Counted from the stretch's first letter, positions 53,399 to 63,058 are shown. The stretch is DNA of 64,000 bases from Serratia grimesii NBRC 13537 (GCF_001590905.1 NZ_BCTT01000006.1:530909-594908); one strand, 5' to 3'. Notes: generated by a model not told the origin, from the sequence alone. A program made the numbers and translations.

Positions 53399-54346
53399 AT
53401 GGCTCTTTCTTCGCAATTCACCCTGCTGCACGCGATCGATTCCCATACAGGCGGTGAGCCAACACGACTGATCGTCGATGGGTTCCCCTCATTGGGCACC
53501 GGCAGTATGGCGGAACGCAAGGCACTGTTTGCCCAACACTATGACGACTGGCGCAGCGCCATTATTCTGGAGCCTCGCGGCAATGACGTGCTGGTGGGGG
53601 CTTTGCTGTGCGAGCCCTGTTCACCGCAGGCTACCGCAGGGGTGATTTTCTTTAACAACGCCGGTTATCTGGGGATGTGTGGCCACGGTACCATCGGGCT
53701 GGTGGCCTCGCTGGCCTATCTGGGGCGGATTGATGTAGGGGAACACCTGATCGAAACCCCGGTGGGTACGGTGAATGCGACGTTGCACACGGATGGCAGT
53801 GTAACGGTGGAAAACGTGCCCGCTTACCGATATCGCCGACAGGTTACGGTTGAGGTGAACGGTTACGGAACCGTGGTGGGCGATATCGCGTGGGGAGGGA
53901 ACTGGTTTTTCCTGATTGGCGAACATCATCTGGCAATCAATACGCAAAATCTGGAGGCACTCACGGCCTTTTGTTGGGCTGTGCGTCAGGCTCTGGAGCT
54001 GACGGGGGTCCATGGGGAAGACGGTGGTGTTATTGATCACATCGAACTGTTTGCCGCCGATCCACAAGCTGACAGCCGCAACTTTGTACTGTGCCCAGGC
54101 AAGGCTTATGACCGTTCGCCCTGCGGTACCGGCACCAGTGCCAAGTTGGCCTGTCTGGCCGCAGACGGAAAATTGCAGCCAGGAGAGATTTGGCGTCAAG
54201 CAAGTGTGATTGGCAGCCAGTTCAGTGGCTATTACCAGCATAACGGCGATCGCGTGACGCCGTTTATTCGTGGGCAAGCCTATGTGTGTGCTGACAGCCA
54301 ACTGTTGTTAGATGAACGTGATCCCTTTATTTGGGGGATCCGTTAA
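53399..54346 (+). CDS. 4-hydroxyproline 2-epimerase
   Basis: A 315-residue proline-racemase-family enzyme that epimerises trans-4-hydroxy-L-proline to cis-4-hydroxy-D-proline. Both catalytic cysteines are present: C94 in MCGHGTIGL and C242 in [10 protein letters not shown] Cys-Cys pair marks a racemase or epimerase, while 3-hydroxyproline dehydratases carry Cys-Thr. AGGAG is 7 bases before the ATG chosen, and 57 earlier codons are rejected. The stop overlaps the start of the oxidase gene by one base. First gene of the plus-strand arm, divergent from the AraC regulator. Confidence 0.93.
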   Translation: MALSSQFTLLHAIDSHTGGEPTRLIVDGFPSLGTGSMAERKALFAQHYDDWRSAIILEPRGNDVLVGALLCEPCSPQATAGVIFFNNAGYLGMCGHGTIGLVASLAYLGRIDVGEHLIETPVGTVNATLHTDGSVTVENVPAYRYRRQVTVEVNGYGTVVGDIAWGGNWFFLIGEHHLAINTQNLEALTAFCWAVRQALELTGVHGEDGGVIDHIELFAADPQADSRNFVLCPGKAYDRSPCGTGTSAKLACLAADGKLQPGEIWRQASVIGSQFSGYYQHNGDRVTPFIRGQAYVCADSQLLLDERDPFIWGIR

Positions 54347-55470
54347 TGGTTGCCGGCAGGCGTGCTGAGGCGATTGTGGTCGGTGCCGGCATCATTGGTG
54401 CTGCCTGCGCCTGGCAGTTGGCACGACAGGGGGTTCAAGTCCTACTGGTAGACAACCAGCGTGCTGGTGCGACAGCGGCAGGCATGGGGCATCTGGTCTG
54501 TATGGATGATAACCCGGCAGAACTGGCCTTAAGCGCCTATTCGTTGCAACTGTGGCGTAGTGTGGTGGACCGGATGCCGGAAAGCTGTGCCTGGCGCGGT
54601 TGTGGTACGTTGTGGCTGGCTGAGCGGGACGATGAAATGGCCATTGCCGAGGCTAAGCGGCAGCGTATGGCGGAATATGAAGTTGCCAGTGAAACATTGA
54701 GTGCAGCACAGGTTGCGGGGCTTGAACCTATGCTGCGTTCTGGTCTGGCGGGTGGGTTACGCGTGCCGGGTGATGGCATAGTGTATGCACCTAACGTTGC
54801 CCATTGGTTAGTCGCTGATGCTGGGCCCGCGGTCAGGGTGATCACTGGCGAGGCTATCGCGCTGGAAGCACAGTCCGTTGTGTTGGCCAGTGGGGAACGT
54901 CTAACGGCGCCGATTGTGGTACTTGCCAGTGGTCTACAGGCCGATAGGCTGTTGGAACAGCCCTTATTACGTGCCAAGAAAGGGCATCTTGCGATCACCG
55001 ATCGCTACCCAAAGCGGGTGCATCATCAATTGGTTGAACTGGGTTATGGCGCCAGTGCCCATGCCAGTGACGGCACGTCGGTAGCATTCAACATTCAGGC
55101 GCGCCCAACAGGCCAGTTGTTGATTGGCTCTTCACGCCAGTTTGATGCTCCAGAGAGTGCCATTGATATGCCGTTATTGGCCGCCATGTTGGCACGCGCG
55201 AACACCTTCCTGCCTGCACTGGCGCAAATGAACATCATCCGTTGCTGGACAGGCCAACGCGCCGCGTCTGCCGACGGCTTGCCGCTGCTGGGACCGCATC
55301 CCAAACATCGCTGGTTATGGTTGGCATTGGGTCACGAAGGTCTGGGTGTAACAACGGCGCTGGGCAGCGCAGCACTGATTGCGTCGCAGATCCATAATCA
55401 TCGACCGGCCATTGATGACACGCCTTATCTGGCATCGCGTATGTTTCGGAAAGAGGTGTTGCCAGTATGA
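54346..55470 (+). CDS. FAD-dependent D-hydroxyproline dehydrogenase, beta subunit
   Basis: A 374-residue DAO-family flavoprotein. The Rossmann loop VVGAGIIGAACAWQLARQGVQVLLVDNQRAGATAAGMGH lies at the N-terminus, and CWTGQRAASADGLPLLGPHPKHRWLWLALGHEGLGVTTALGSA is the conserved end of the FAD domain. In the three-gene set of oxidase, [2Fe-2S] protein and NAD(P)/FAD protein it matches the D-hydroxyproline dehydrogenase of pseudomonads (also related to hydrogen-cyanide synthase and octopine oxidase). It dehydrogenates cis-4-hydroxy-D-proline to the pyrroline carboxylate. Start codon overlaps the epimerase stop. Confidence 0.9.
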   Translation: MVAGRRAEAIVVGAGIIGAACAWQLARQGVQVLLVDNQRAGATAAGMGHLVCMDDNPAELALSAYSLQLWRSVVDRMPESCAWRGCGTLWLAERDDEMAIAEAKRQRMAEYEVASETLSAAQVAGLEPMLRSGLAGGLRVPGDGIVYAPNVAHWLVADAGPAVRVITGEAIALEAQSVVLASGERLTAPIVVLASGLQADRLLEQPLLRAKKGHLAITDRYPKRVHHQLVELGYGASAHASDGTSVAFNIQARPTGQLLIGSSRQFDAPESAIDMPLLAAMLARANTFLPALAQMNIIRCWTGQRAASADGLPLLGPHPKHRWLWLALGHEGLGVTTALGSAALIASQIHNHRPAIDDTPYLASRMFRKEVLPV

Positions 55471-55727
55471 ACAAAAAACAGAGGTTACTTACGTTAAACC
55501 TTAACGGTGAAAATCTCTGCGTGCCGGAGGGGATCACTGTGGCAGCGGCGCTGAGCCTGAGCGGGCAGGACTGGTGTCGTCTTTCTGCCAGTGGTCAATT
55601 ACGTGCACCGTTTTGTGGTATGGGTATCTGTCAGGAGTGTCGTGTCACGGTGAATGGGATGCGGAAGCTGGCATGCCAGACGCTGTGCCAACCTGGAATG
55701 CATATTGAAAGGACCGAGAATGAGTGA
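55467..55727 (+). CDS. [2Fe-2S] subunit of D-hydroxyproline dehydrogenase
   Basis: An 86-residue ferredoxin-like subunit. Four cysteines in the plant-type spacing (C50, C55, C58, C70 in PFCGMGICQECRV... LACQT) bind a [2Fe-2S] cluster. It overlaps the flavin subunit stop by 4 bp and the next gene by 8 bp, so the three dehydrogenase parts are translationally coupled. Homologous small subunits occur in HcnA and octopine/nopaline oxidases. Its job is to pass electrons between the two flavin subunits. Confidence 0.9.
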   Translation: MNKKQRLLTLNLNGENLCVPEGITVAAALSLSGQDWCRLSASGQLRAPFCGMGICQECRVTVNGMRKLACQTLCQPGMHIERTENE

Positions 55728-56982
55728 GCTCACGTGTGATGTGCTGATTGTTGGTGCTGGTCCGGCAGGGTTAGCAGCGGCTTGCGCTGCGGCAGAAAGC
55801 GGCCGATCGGTGTTGGTGCTCGACGACAACCTCCGTCCGGGTGGGCAAATCTGGCGTGATGGACCGAACGTGGCACTACCTGCGCTAGCGCAGCAATACC
55901 GACAGGCGGTTGAGGCACAGAGTAATATAACGCTGCTCAACGGCGTCAAAATTGTAGCCCAGTGTGGTCCGCAGAAAATTCTCTACGAAGATGCAACGGA
56001 CAGTGGCACCGTGGAATTTCAAAAACTGATCCTATGCTGTGGCGCCCGGGAACTGCTGCTCCCGTTTCCTGGTTGGACGTTACCGGGTGTGACTGGCGCT
56101 GGTGGCCTGCAGGCGCAAATTAAACAAGGGCTAGCCGTTAAAGGGGAACGGGTAGTTATTGCGGGTAGCGGCCCATTGCTACTGGCCGTTGCCCACAGTG
56201 TTGTCGGCGCTGGGGGGGAGGTGATAATGCTGGCAGAGCAAGCATCCGCCCCGCGGATAGCGGCTTTTGCCGGTGGGTTATGGCGTTGGCCTGTGAAGTT
56301 ACGCCAGTCCTTTGCTCTCTCTAATAGACATTATCGTCCGGGCAGCCATGTGCTGGAGGCGCTGGGTGATCAGCGGTTAAAAGCGGTGCGGATTCAAAAA
56401 GGCGCTCGCGTGGTGACGCTGGACTGCGAACGTTTAGCCTGTGGTTTTGGGCTGGTGGCGAATATCGAACTGGCGATGCTATTGGGATGCCATATCGATA
56501 ATGACGTTATTGTTGTGAGCGATGATCAGCGGACCAGCCAAGCGCATATTTATGCTGCCGGTGAATGTACCGGTATTGGCGGTAGTGAACTGGCGCTGAC
56601 TGAGGGAGCTATTGCTGGCTATGCTGCAACCGACAATTTGAAGAATGTGCAAGCATTAACGGCGCAACGAGCCAAGTGGCGGCAATTTTCTGATGCGGTG
56701 GCGCGAACCTTTGTGCTTAATCCTGCATTGAAAGCGTTGGCGACACCAGAAACGTTGTTGTGTCGTTGTGAAGATGTGGCGTTGGGTGAGATAAATGGCT
56801 TGCCTGACTGGACGTCGGCCAAGTTAAGTCGTCGCTGCGGTATGGGGGCTTGTCAGGGTAAGATTTGTGCGACAGCGGCACGCCACTTGTTCGGCTGGCC
56901 GTTATTAACGCCACGCATCCCATTAACGCCAGTAAGGGGGGCAACATTGGCGCGGTTGGGGAGGATAAAAACCGACGAATAA
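55720..56982 (+). CDS. FAD/NAD-binding alpha subunit of D-hydroxyproline dehydrogenase
   Basis: A 420-residue pyridine-nucleotide-disulfide-oxidoreductase-like subunit. FAD loop VGAGPAGLAAACAAAESGRSVLVLDDNLRPGGQ at the N-terminus; second dinucleotide loop VVIAGSGPLLLAVAHSVVGAGGE at about 145-167. The C-terminus carries a BFD-like [2Fe-2S] domain with C348 and C350 (LCRCED) and C378 and C383 (GACQGKICATAA). It is the third part of the heteromeric dehydrogenase and likely transfers electrons to the respiratory chain. The start at MSELTCDV has AAAGGA upstream; 22 earlier codons are rejected. Last gene of the plus-strand operon. Confidence 0.9.
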   Translation: MSELTCDVLIVGAGPAGLAAACAAAESGRSVLVLDDNLRPGGQIWRDGPNVALPALAQQYRQAVEAQSNITLLNGVKIVAQCGPQKILYEDATDSGTVEFQKLILCCGARELLLPFPGWTLPGVTGAGGLQAQIKQGLAVKGERVVIAGSGPLLLAVAHSVVGAGGEVIMLAEQASAPRIAAFAGGLWRWPVKLRQSFALSNRHYRPGSHVLEALGDQRLKAVRIQKGARVVTLDCERLACGFGLVANIELAMLLGCHIDNDVIVVSDDQRTSQAHIYAAGECTGIGGSELALTEGAIAGYAATDNLKNVQALTAQRAKWRQFSDAVARTFVLNPALKALATPETLLCRCEDVALGEINGLPDWTSAKLSRRCGMGACQGKICATAARHLFGWPLLTPRIPLTPVRGATLARLGRIKTDE

Positions 56983-57030
56983 GCCTGCTACACTCAGACT
57001 GAGTGACTGGAAAAGTTGGGCGGAGAACGG

Positions 57031-57186
57031 ATGACAAATGCACTGATTACGCTGGGGTTGTGCCTGCTGCTAATGCCGCTGCTGTTGTGGTTGATTGGCC
57101 GGGCATTATCGGCCGCAAAAGACAAGAAGCCGGAAGAGGGCAAACATAAACCCAAGTCCGGCATGCCGCACGGTGACGATGAATAA
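57031..57186 (+). CDS. Tiny single-pass membrane protein, unrecognised
   Basis: A 51-residue protein. A long hydrophobic helix from about residue 4 to 22 (ALITLGLCLLLMPLLLWLIG) is followed by a lysine-rich, then acidic, tail (AAKDKKPEEGKHKPKSGMPHGDDE). The positive-inside rule places the tail in the cytoplasm. GGAG is 6 bases before the ATG. It starts 48 bp after the hydroxyproline dehydrogenase operon in the same direction. No family recognised; support is the ribosome-binding site, the coherent membrane-protein composition and intact frame. Confidence 0.7.
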   Translation: MTNALITLGLCLLLMPLLLWLIGRALSAAKDKKPEEGKHKPKSGMPHGDDE

Positions 57187-57243
57187 TCTCCGGCGGCACG
57201 CGGTATCAGTGACGGCGTTATGCCAACGGGATCATCGCTATAC

Positions 57244-57603
57244 CTAATACTGTGGCCAGTAATACGTTTTCTCATGCCAGCCTTTGCCGTACATACAGGC
57301 TTCTATGGTTGCCGAACGGGCTCCCTCATTACGATCATTTTGTACCGTTTTAAATGAGGGCTGTTTTTCGTAGCGGTAACCGTCTGGGCAGTTCTTCTTA
57401 TCTTTTTCGCAAGTCTGATATTTGTTTTCGTAGCTAAATTCAACATCTCTCACCACGTCGGGTGGAAAACGCTCGAAGCCACGACCTTTACATTCAGCAT
57501 ATTCAGCATCGCGAGTGGCGTCGCCTGCACCCGGTCTTTCCCATTGTGTACAGGCAGTTAATGTCATTAATGGCAATATAATCAAAAATCTATACGTATT
57601 CAT
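57244..57603 (-). CDS. Lipoprotein of unknown function
   Basis: A 119-residue precursor with a type II signal peptide; the lipobox is LTAC (Cys18). The mature part is rich in Tyr, Glu, Lys and Cys: four further cysteines (in AECKGRG, QTCEKDKKNC and EACMYGKGW) suggest disulfides in the periplasm. Segments such as FERFPPDVVRDVEFSYENKYQTCEKDKKNCPDGYRYEKQ recur in small enterobacterial lipoproteins annotated only as hypothetical. It converges on the tiny membrane-protein gene. Confidence 0.8.
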   Translation of the reverse strand: MNTYRFLIILPLMTLTACTQWERPGAGDATRDAEYAECKGRGFERFPPDVVRDVEFSYENKYQTCEKDKKNCPDGYRYEKQPSFKTVQNDRNEGARSATIEACMYGKGWHEKTYYWPQY

Positions 57604-58021
57604 GGTGTCCCTAACTCTTCCTTTCGTCCTATACGCACTCTCTAAGAATCTTCTTAGTTGAGGTGGGGTGAGTGTAATGAATTGATGCCAAAAATGGAAA
57701 TGATAATGGTTATTGTTTAGATGGGGTTGATGTAGTCTTGCCGCTGTCGATCGAAAGTGAGGAGTTTACTGATTATTGAAATAGTCATTGTTTGTGATAA
57801 TGCCTGCGCTAAGTTATTTTCGGATTTTATATTCCTGCATTTTTAAGATATTTACCTAAGGGTTTATCTTTATTCTTGGTTAAGAAAGGATATTTAAAGT
57901 ATGTGCAATTAAGTGTGGGATATTTATATTGCTTTTTATGAATTCTCACAATTAAAACTATTATTGAATTTTCAGGTAATACGATTGCAATTCATGTGTA
58001 AATTTTCTAGATTCAGGATCG
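57604..58021. other. AT-rich intergenic region
   Basis: 418 bp, clearly more AT-rich than the surroundings, between a lipoprotein gene and a KilAC-like frame. No gene, RNA or repeat could be supported. The composition is consistent with acquired DNA or an H-NS-type target, but that is inference. Confidence 0.5.
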
Positions 58022-58381
58022 ATGGGTGATTGTCATGATGATGAAGACATTAAAGGGAGTTTTATTTTGGCGAATAAACCGGAAGTACCTAAAGGCAGTG
58101 CTGGTTTACCTTCATTATCAGATGATTATGAAGGAATGAGAAACCTTTCCGATGTGGGTGATTCATTGGGTTATGGTCGTACTCGTTTTTATCAATGGTG
58201 TCGAGGACGAGGATTTCTCACCCTGATGAATGCACCTTCTTCGGAGATGATCAGTGCCGGTTATATGGTGACTGCATTTTCAGAAAATGGCTATTCGCGA
58301 GTTTATGTGACAGATAAAGGCTTTAACTATGTAAGTGGCGTTTTTCAAGATGACATTAAAAAGCGTATGGTTAAACTTTAA
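58022..58381 (+). CDS. Possible KilAC/antirepressor-like small protein
   Basis: A 119-residue protein (or 103 residues from the TTG at 58070, which has a better GGGAG). The core NLSDVGDSLGYGRTRFYQWCRGRGFL is a helix-turn-helix-like segment. It is followed by YMVTAFSENGYSRVYVTDKGFNYVSGVF, resembling the C-terminal ANT/KilAC domain of phage antirepressors. Full antirepressors carry an N-terminal BRO or Rha domain, absent here. It stands alone in AT-rich DNA, consistent with a leftover phage gene or a small regulator. The family call rests on pattern only. Confidence 0.6.
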   Translation: MGDCHDDEDIKGSFILANKPEVPKGSAGLPSLSDDYEGMRNLSDVGDSLGYGRTRFYQWCRGRGFLTLMNAPSSEMISAGYMVTAFSENGYSRVYVTDKGFNYVSGVFQDDIKKRMVKL

Positions 58382-58607
58382 GGGGATCATAAAAATCCTA
58401 TCTATTTCAATATAATAACACCAGAATATTCTTATATCGTCAGCCGTTATACCTGAAAAAATGCGGGTCGGCGGAGATGGCCCCATTTCTTCATCCTTCC
58501 TCAGCCCACTGGAGGTTATCCTATTTTTCTACCAATAGCGCTTCAATGCTACGGCTGGCGGTTATTCTCTTGCTACTATGAAGATCGTTTTTTTTCAGGA
58601 GCTCAGG

Positions 58608-59039
58608 ATGAAGCATTACGCCGCTTTACTCGTTACGACCTTGTTGTTGTCTGGCTGCGCGACCCAGAGCGTTCCGTTGCAACAGGCGGAGTTACCACCC
58701 CCAAGCCGGTTGCTGCTTTATCAGAATGTGCCGCAAACGCCATTTGCAACGGTAGTTGTTGTTCGTGACAGTGGAATGTTGGCGGGGAGTTGCCGTACCG
58801 GGGTTTATATCAACGGAGAGTTTGCTGCATCATTGGCTGCCAAAGAGAAGGCTGAGTTTCGGGTGCCGGTGGGTAATAACGAAATCAGCATTGGGCAGGA
58901 TATGATCGAAAACAACCTGTGCATTTGGCGCGATACCAGTGGCCGGTTACCGATGACATTGCGTGCCAGTGAGAGCCGTTATTTCCGAATCGCTGGCGAT
59001 ATGCAACGCGGGTTTGTCCTGCAGGCCAGCAAACCGTGA
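58608..59039 (+). CDS. Lipoprotein with DUF2846-like fold, function unknown
   Basis: A 143-residue precursor with a lipoprotein signal peptide ending LLLSGC (Cys17). The mature domain (about residues 40-140) has the pattern of small beta-rich DUF2846-type lipoproteins: ATVVVVRDSGMLAGSCRTGVYINGEFAASLAAKEKAEFRVPVGNNEISI, ending in FRIAGDMQRGFVLQ. AGGAG precedes the ATG; ten earlier codons are rejected. It converges on ydgC. Role in the envelope unknown. Confidence 0.8.
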   Translation: MKHYAALLVTTLLLSGCATQSVPLQQAELPPPSRLLLYQNVPQTPFATVVVVRDSGMLAGSCRTGVYINGEFAASLAAKEKAEFRVPVGNNEISIGQDMIENNLCIWRDTSGRLPMTLRASESRYFRIAGDMQRGFVLQASKP

Positions 59040-59055
59040 ATCTGGCGGGGTGCAG

Positions 59056-59397
59056 TCAGCGCCCCTGCCACCAACCCCATAGGGTAACTAATAGCCACGC
59101 TGCGGCGATCCAGCACAACACAGCAGCCAACAGTGCCCAAGACAACCTCATGCTGTTGATAAAGCAATATAGTGAGATCAGGTATACCAGATAGGGTAAA
59201 ACGGCCCACATACCGAAAATCAGCGTGGTTCTCAGCGCTTCTATCGAACGTTCACTGCCGACAATGTAATGAGCAATCAGTGCAAAAGTGGGGAACAACG
59301 GCACAAGACCGGCGATATAGTAACTGCGACTTTTGGCAAGCAGCGCAATTAATACCACCATCAACGCGCCGATCAACGCTTTAACCACGATGCCCAT
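59056..59397 (-). CDS. ydgC: GlpM-family inner-membrane protein
   Basis: A 113-residue inner-membrane protein with four hydrophobic helices, similar throughout to E. coli YdgC of the GlpM family. The shared blocks are SRSYYIAGLVPLFPTFALIAHYIVGSERSIEALR and FGMWAVLPYLVYLISLYCF. Pseudomonas GlpM affects alginate and glycerol metabolism, but no function is fixed in enterobacteria. It is convergent with the DUF2846-like lipoprotein gene and codirectional with yecF. Confidence 0.88.
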   Translation of the reverse strand: MGIVVKALIGALMVVLIALLAKSRSYYIAGLVPLFPTFALIAHYIVGSERSIEALRTTLIFGMWAVLPYLVYLISLYCFINSMRLSWALLAAVLCWIAAAWLLVTLWGWWQGR

Positions 59398-59512
59398 ATG
59401 TTTCTCTGGCGTAAATAAAAATCACATTGCCTGAAATAACCAAGGGAATCAATTCGTCGGAAACAGCAGAGGAAACGGGCCCGCGCTGACGGCAGGCCTG
59501 AGGGGCGACAGA

Positions 59513-59737
59513 TTATTGACGGTAGGCGTGCTTAATCTGTTGAATGCTGTTTTTGAAGATTTCGGCCTGGGTCGGATCTTCGATTTGTGCAATAAAGCGT
59601 TCCATGTTGATAATGACTTTCCCGGCATCAGCCTGGCCGATCGATTTCAGGATCAGCGTCAGCGTGGCTTTAAGACAGGCGACTTCTGTTGCCAGCGTTT
59701 CCGGGTTTGCAGACGTAGTGAAATCAACGTTGCTCAT
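59513..59737 (-). CDS. yecF: DUF2594 protein YecF
   Basis: A 74-residue protein, the same length as E. coli YecF. The LATEVACLKATLTLILKSIGQADAGKVIINMERFIAQIED and IKHAYRQ segments match it. AGGAG is at the right distance from the ATG at 59737; 24 earlier codons are rejected. It is divergent from uvrY, as in E. coli, where sdiA follows. sdiA is not adjacent in this window. Function unknown. Confidence 0.92.
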   Translation of the reverse strand: MSNVDFTTSANPETLATEVACLKATLTLILKSIGQADAGKVIINMERFIAQIEDPTQAEIFKNSIQQIKHAYRQ

Positions 59738-60518
59738 TTTCTCTCCTGATTTTTGAGGCCGAAGCCTGAAACAATATGCATTTTTGATGCGCACCCACAC
59801 GGGCCTCATTCACTCTGGCGTGCAGATGCGTCTTTAACTGGGCGCGGAGTATAGCATAGCATGCAGAAATGCATCTGCACCGATGGGGCTGTGTTAGCTG
59901 GCATCTGGTAGCGGGGACCGGGCGAAGGTTTAGCAGCCGCCGTATTAGGGGACATACTCATTATTGATTAATGCATCGGCAGTTGCTGTCTGAGCTCAGG
60001 TTTTCTGGAGAATAATACCTTAGTTATTTTTCAAAACTTAATAAGTATTTGATCGCCAGCTCGCAGTTAACGTGTGCAGTTATTTAAATTATCAATGCTA
60101 TCCACTTGCTGTGTGTTGCCCGAATGGGAAGGAAATAATTTCTTCCATAATGGTCACCAAGAGGGCAGATAAATGGATGGTTGCTATTTTGTTCATTTTC
60201 AATGAATTACAATGGTATTGTATTCGTGTTAATATTATCAGTGTTGCGATTGCTTACACTGATTTTACCTGTGGTTAACCTTTGTCGCTGTATCATGAAG
60301 CAAAGGTATGCACTGTAATATTTACATCGCCTATTTTCATCGGCAGGCTAGGCTTTATCGAGCTGTGTTAGTGACTAAAATTCAAAAGTCAGGCCCATTC
60401 CGCAAAGTTAATCGAGAGTAAGTATTAATCTGTGTTCATTCTTGTCTGAAAAACAAGTAATATCTCTGGCTATAACAGAGGCTGATTGCGTTACTCCCTT
60501 CTTTTTGGAGATTTTTCC
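59738..60518. other. Large intergenic region between yecF and uvrY
   Basis: 781 bp without a credible gene; a 68-codon frame (60072-60278) has no ribosome-binding site or protein character. AT-rich in the uvrY-proximal half, which must contain the uvrY promoter and leader. Its size is unusual for E. coli-like gene order and may be the scar of a lost gene or hold an undetected RNA. Confidence 0.5.
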
Positions 60519-61175
60519 TTGATTAGCGTTCTTCTTGTTGATGACCACGAACTGGTGCGCGCAGGGATACGACGCATTCTTGAAGATATCAAAGGTATAA
60601 AAGTTGTCGGTGAGGCCCAGTGCGGTGAGGATGCCGTAAAATGGTGCCGTGGCAATGCTGTAGATATCGTTCTTATGGATATGAATATGCCGGGTATTGG
60701 TGGATTGGAAGCCACGCGCAAAATTGTACGTTATGCGCCCGACGTTAAAGTCATCATGCTGACTATTCATACGGAAAATCCATTGCCGGCCAAAGTAATG
60801 CAGGCGGGCGCTGCGGGTTACTTGAGCAAGGGTGCGGCCCCACAGGATGTGATCAATGCTATTCGTGCCGTACAGGCAGGGCAGCGATATATTGCGTCCG
60901 ATATCGCCCAACAGATGGCCCTGAGCCAGCTAGAGCCGCAGACGGAAACGCCGTTTAGCTGCCTGTCTGAGCGCGAACTGCAAATTATGCTGATGATCAC
61001 CAAAGGCAAAAAGGTGAATGAGATCTCAGAGCAACTGAGCCTCAGTCCTAAAACAGTGAACAGTTACCGTTACCGCATGTTCAGTAAGCTGAATATCAGC
61101 GGTGATGTTGAATTGACACACCTGGCTATCCGACACGGATTGTTCAATGCGGAGACGTTGTTAAGCAGTGAGTGA
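60519..61175 (+). CDS. uvrY: Response regulator UvrY
   Basis: UvrY (218 residues) is the NarL-family partner of the BarA sensor kinase. It activates csrB/csrC small RNAs and so relieves CsrA. The receiver domain (1-120) has D54 in VLMDMNMPG as the phosphorylation site, and the DNA-binding LuxR-type HTH occupies about 150-205 ([45 protein letters not shown]). The start is TTG with GGAG 8 bases upstream, as known for E. coli uvrY. The 3' end overlaps uvrC by 8 bp, so the two are cotranscribed. Confidence 0.97.
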   Translation: MISVLLVDDHELVRAGIRRILEDIKGIKVVGEAQCGEDAVKWCRGNAVDIVLMDMNMPGIGGLEATRKIVRYAPDVKVIMLTIHTENPLPAKVMQAGAAGYLSKGAAPQDVINAIRAVQAGQRYIASDIAQQMALSQLEPQTETPFSCLSERELQIMLMITKGKKVNEISEQLSLSPKTVNSYRYRMFSKLNISGDVELTHLAIRHGLFNAETLLSSE

Positions 61176-63000
61176 CCGTTTTGATGCCAAAGCCTTTCTA
61201 AGCACCGTAACCAGCCAACCTGGCGTCTACCGTATGTACGACGCTACTGGCACGGTTATCTATGTCGGCAAAGCCAAAGATCTGAAAAAACGTCTCGCCA
61301 GCTACTTCCGCCAGCAGGTTGGTAGTCGCAAAACTGAGACGTTGGTTAAAAATATCGCACAAATAGACGTAACTGTTACGCACACCGAAACAGAAGCGCT
61401 GCTGCTGGAACATAACTACATAAAGTTATACCAGCCGCGATATAATGTTCTTTTGCGAGACGATAAATCTTATCCGCTGATCTTCCTTAGCGCGGACAAC
61501 CATCCGCGGCTGGCTGTGCATCGAGGTGCCAAACACGCCAAGGGCGAATATTTTGGCCCATTTCCCAATTCCTATGCCGTACGTGAAACGCTGGCGCTGC
61601 TGCAGAAACTGTTCCCGATACGACAATGTGAGAACAGTGTGTACCGTAACCGCTCACGGCCTTGCCTGCAGTACCAGATTGGTCGTTGCCTGGGGCCTTG
61701 TGTCGCCGGGTTAGTCAGCGAGGATGAATACCAGCAGCAGGTGGACTATGTGCGTCTGTTCCTGTCGGGTAAAGATCAGCAGGTATTGCATCAGTTGATC
61801 GAACGGATGGAAAACGCCAGCAAAGCATTGAACTTCGAAGAGGCGGCGCGCATACGCGATCAAATCCAAGCCGTTCGGCGGGTGACTGAGCGTCAGTTCG
61901 TTTCCGGTAATAGTGACGATCTGGACGTGATCGGCGTGGCGTTTGAGGCGGGTATGGCTTGCCTGCACGTGCTGTTTATTCGTCAGGGCAAAGTGTTGGG
62001 CAGCCGCAGTTATTTCCCGAAAGTACCTGGCGGTACTGAAATGAGCGAAGTTGTACAAACATTTGTCGGCCAGTTCTATTTACAGGGTAGCCAGATGCGC
62101 ACCTTGCCGTCCGAAATCCTGTTGGATTTCACCTTGCCGGAAAAAGACCTGCTTGCTGAGTCTCTTTCTGAACTGGCCGGCCGTAAAATCCAGATCCAGA
62201 GTAAGCCTCGGGGTGACCGTGCACGTTATCTTAAACTGGCTCGGACCAACGCGGCGACGGCACTGACGACCAAACTTTCTCAACAGTCGACGATTCACCA
62301 GCGCCTGGCCGAATTGGCGAAGGTGTTGAACCTGACCGAAATTAACCGCATGGAATGCTTCGATATCAGCCATACCATGGGTGAACAAACGGTCGCGTCC
62401 TGTGTGGTGTTTGATGGTAATGGGCCGCTGCGTTCTGAATATCGGCGCTATAATATCACCGGCATTACGCCGGGAGATGACTATGCCGCGATGGCGCAAG
62501 TGCTGAAACGCCGCTACGGTAAGGCTCTGGAAGAGAAAAAGATCCCTGACGTTATCTTTATTGATGGAGGTAAAGGGCAACTGGGTATGGCGATTGATGT
62601 GTTTAATTCGCTGAATGTAACCTGGGATAAGAACAAACCTTTACTGATTGGTATCGCTAAAGGTGCCGATCGCAAAGCCGGGCTAGAGACGTTGTTCTTT
62701 GTACCGGAAGGCGAAGGCATTGCGCTGCCGTCAGATTCGCCGGCGCTGCATGTGATCCAGCATATCCGCGATGATTCGCATAACCATGCGATCACCGGGC
62801 ACCGCCAGAGAAGGGCAAAAGTAAGAAATACCAGCGCGTTGGAACTGATCGACGGCGTTGGGCCAAAAAGGCGACAGGTGTTGTTGAAGTATATGGGCGG
62901 ACTTCAACCATTATTGAACGCCAGCGTGGAGGAAATTGCAAAAGTGCCGGGTATTTCACAAGCATTGGCAGAAAAGATCTACAATGCATTGAAACACTGA
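61168..63000 (+). CDS. uvrC: Excinuclease ABC subunit C
   Basis: UvrC (610 residues, as in E. coli) makes both incisions in nucleotide excision repair after UvrA and UvrB recognise the lesion. The N-terminal GIY-YIG nuclease ([26 protein letters not shown]) makes the 3' cut. A Cys-rich stretch ([16 protein letters not shown]), the UvrB-binding UVR motif (about 200-240), the RNase H-like 5' nuclease ([33 protein letters not shown], with the catalytic Asp residues) and tandem helix-hairpin-helix motifs at the C-terminus follow. GTG start, overlapping the uvrY stop by 8 bp. Confidence 0.98.
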   Translation: MSDRFDAKAFLSTVTSQPGVYRMYDATGTVIYVGKAKDLKKRLASYFRQQVGSRKTETLVKNIAQIDVTVTHTETEALLLEHNYIKLYQPRYNVLLRDDKSYPLIFLSADNHPRLAVHRGAKHAKGEYFGPFPNSYAVRETLALLQKLFPIRQCENSVYRNRSRPCLQYQIGRCLGPCVAGLVSEDEYQQQVDYVRLFLSGKDQQVLHQLIERMENASKALNFEEAARIRDQIQAVRRVTERQFVSGNSDDLDVIGVAFEAGMACLHVLFIRQGKVLGSRSYFPKVPGGTEMSEVVQTFVGQFYLQGSQMRTLPSEILLDFTLPEKDLLAESLSELAGRKIQIQSKPRGDRARYLKLARTNAATALTTKLSQQSTIHQRLAELAKVLNLTEINRMECFDISHTMGEQTVASCVVFDGNGPLRSEYRRYNITGITPGDDYAAMAQVLKRRYGKALEEKKIPDVIFIDGGKGQLGMAIDVFNSLNVTWDKNKPLLIGIAKGADRKAGLETLFFVPEGEGIALPSDSPALHVIQHIRDDSHNHAITGHRQRRAKVRNTSALELIDGVGPKRRQVLLKYMGGLQPLLNASVEEIAKVPGISQALAEKIYNALKH

Positions 63001-63058
63001 GGGCAATGTAGCAACATACTCTTAATTCCCACTCCAGCCAGATAGTTACCGTAGCATT

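Noticed and set aside
60072..60278. 68-codon frame in the yecF-uvrY gap
   Set aside because: Low-complexity, no ribosome-binding site, no domain character.
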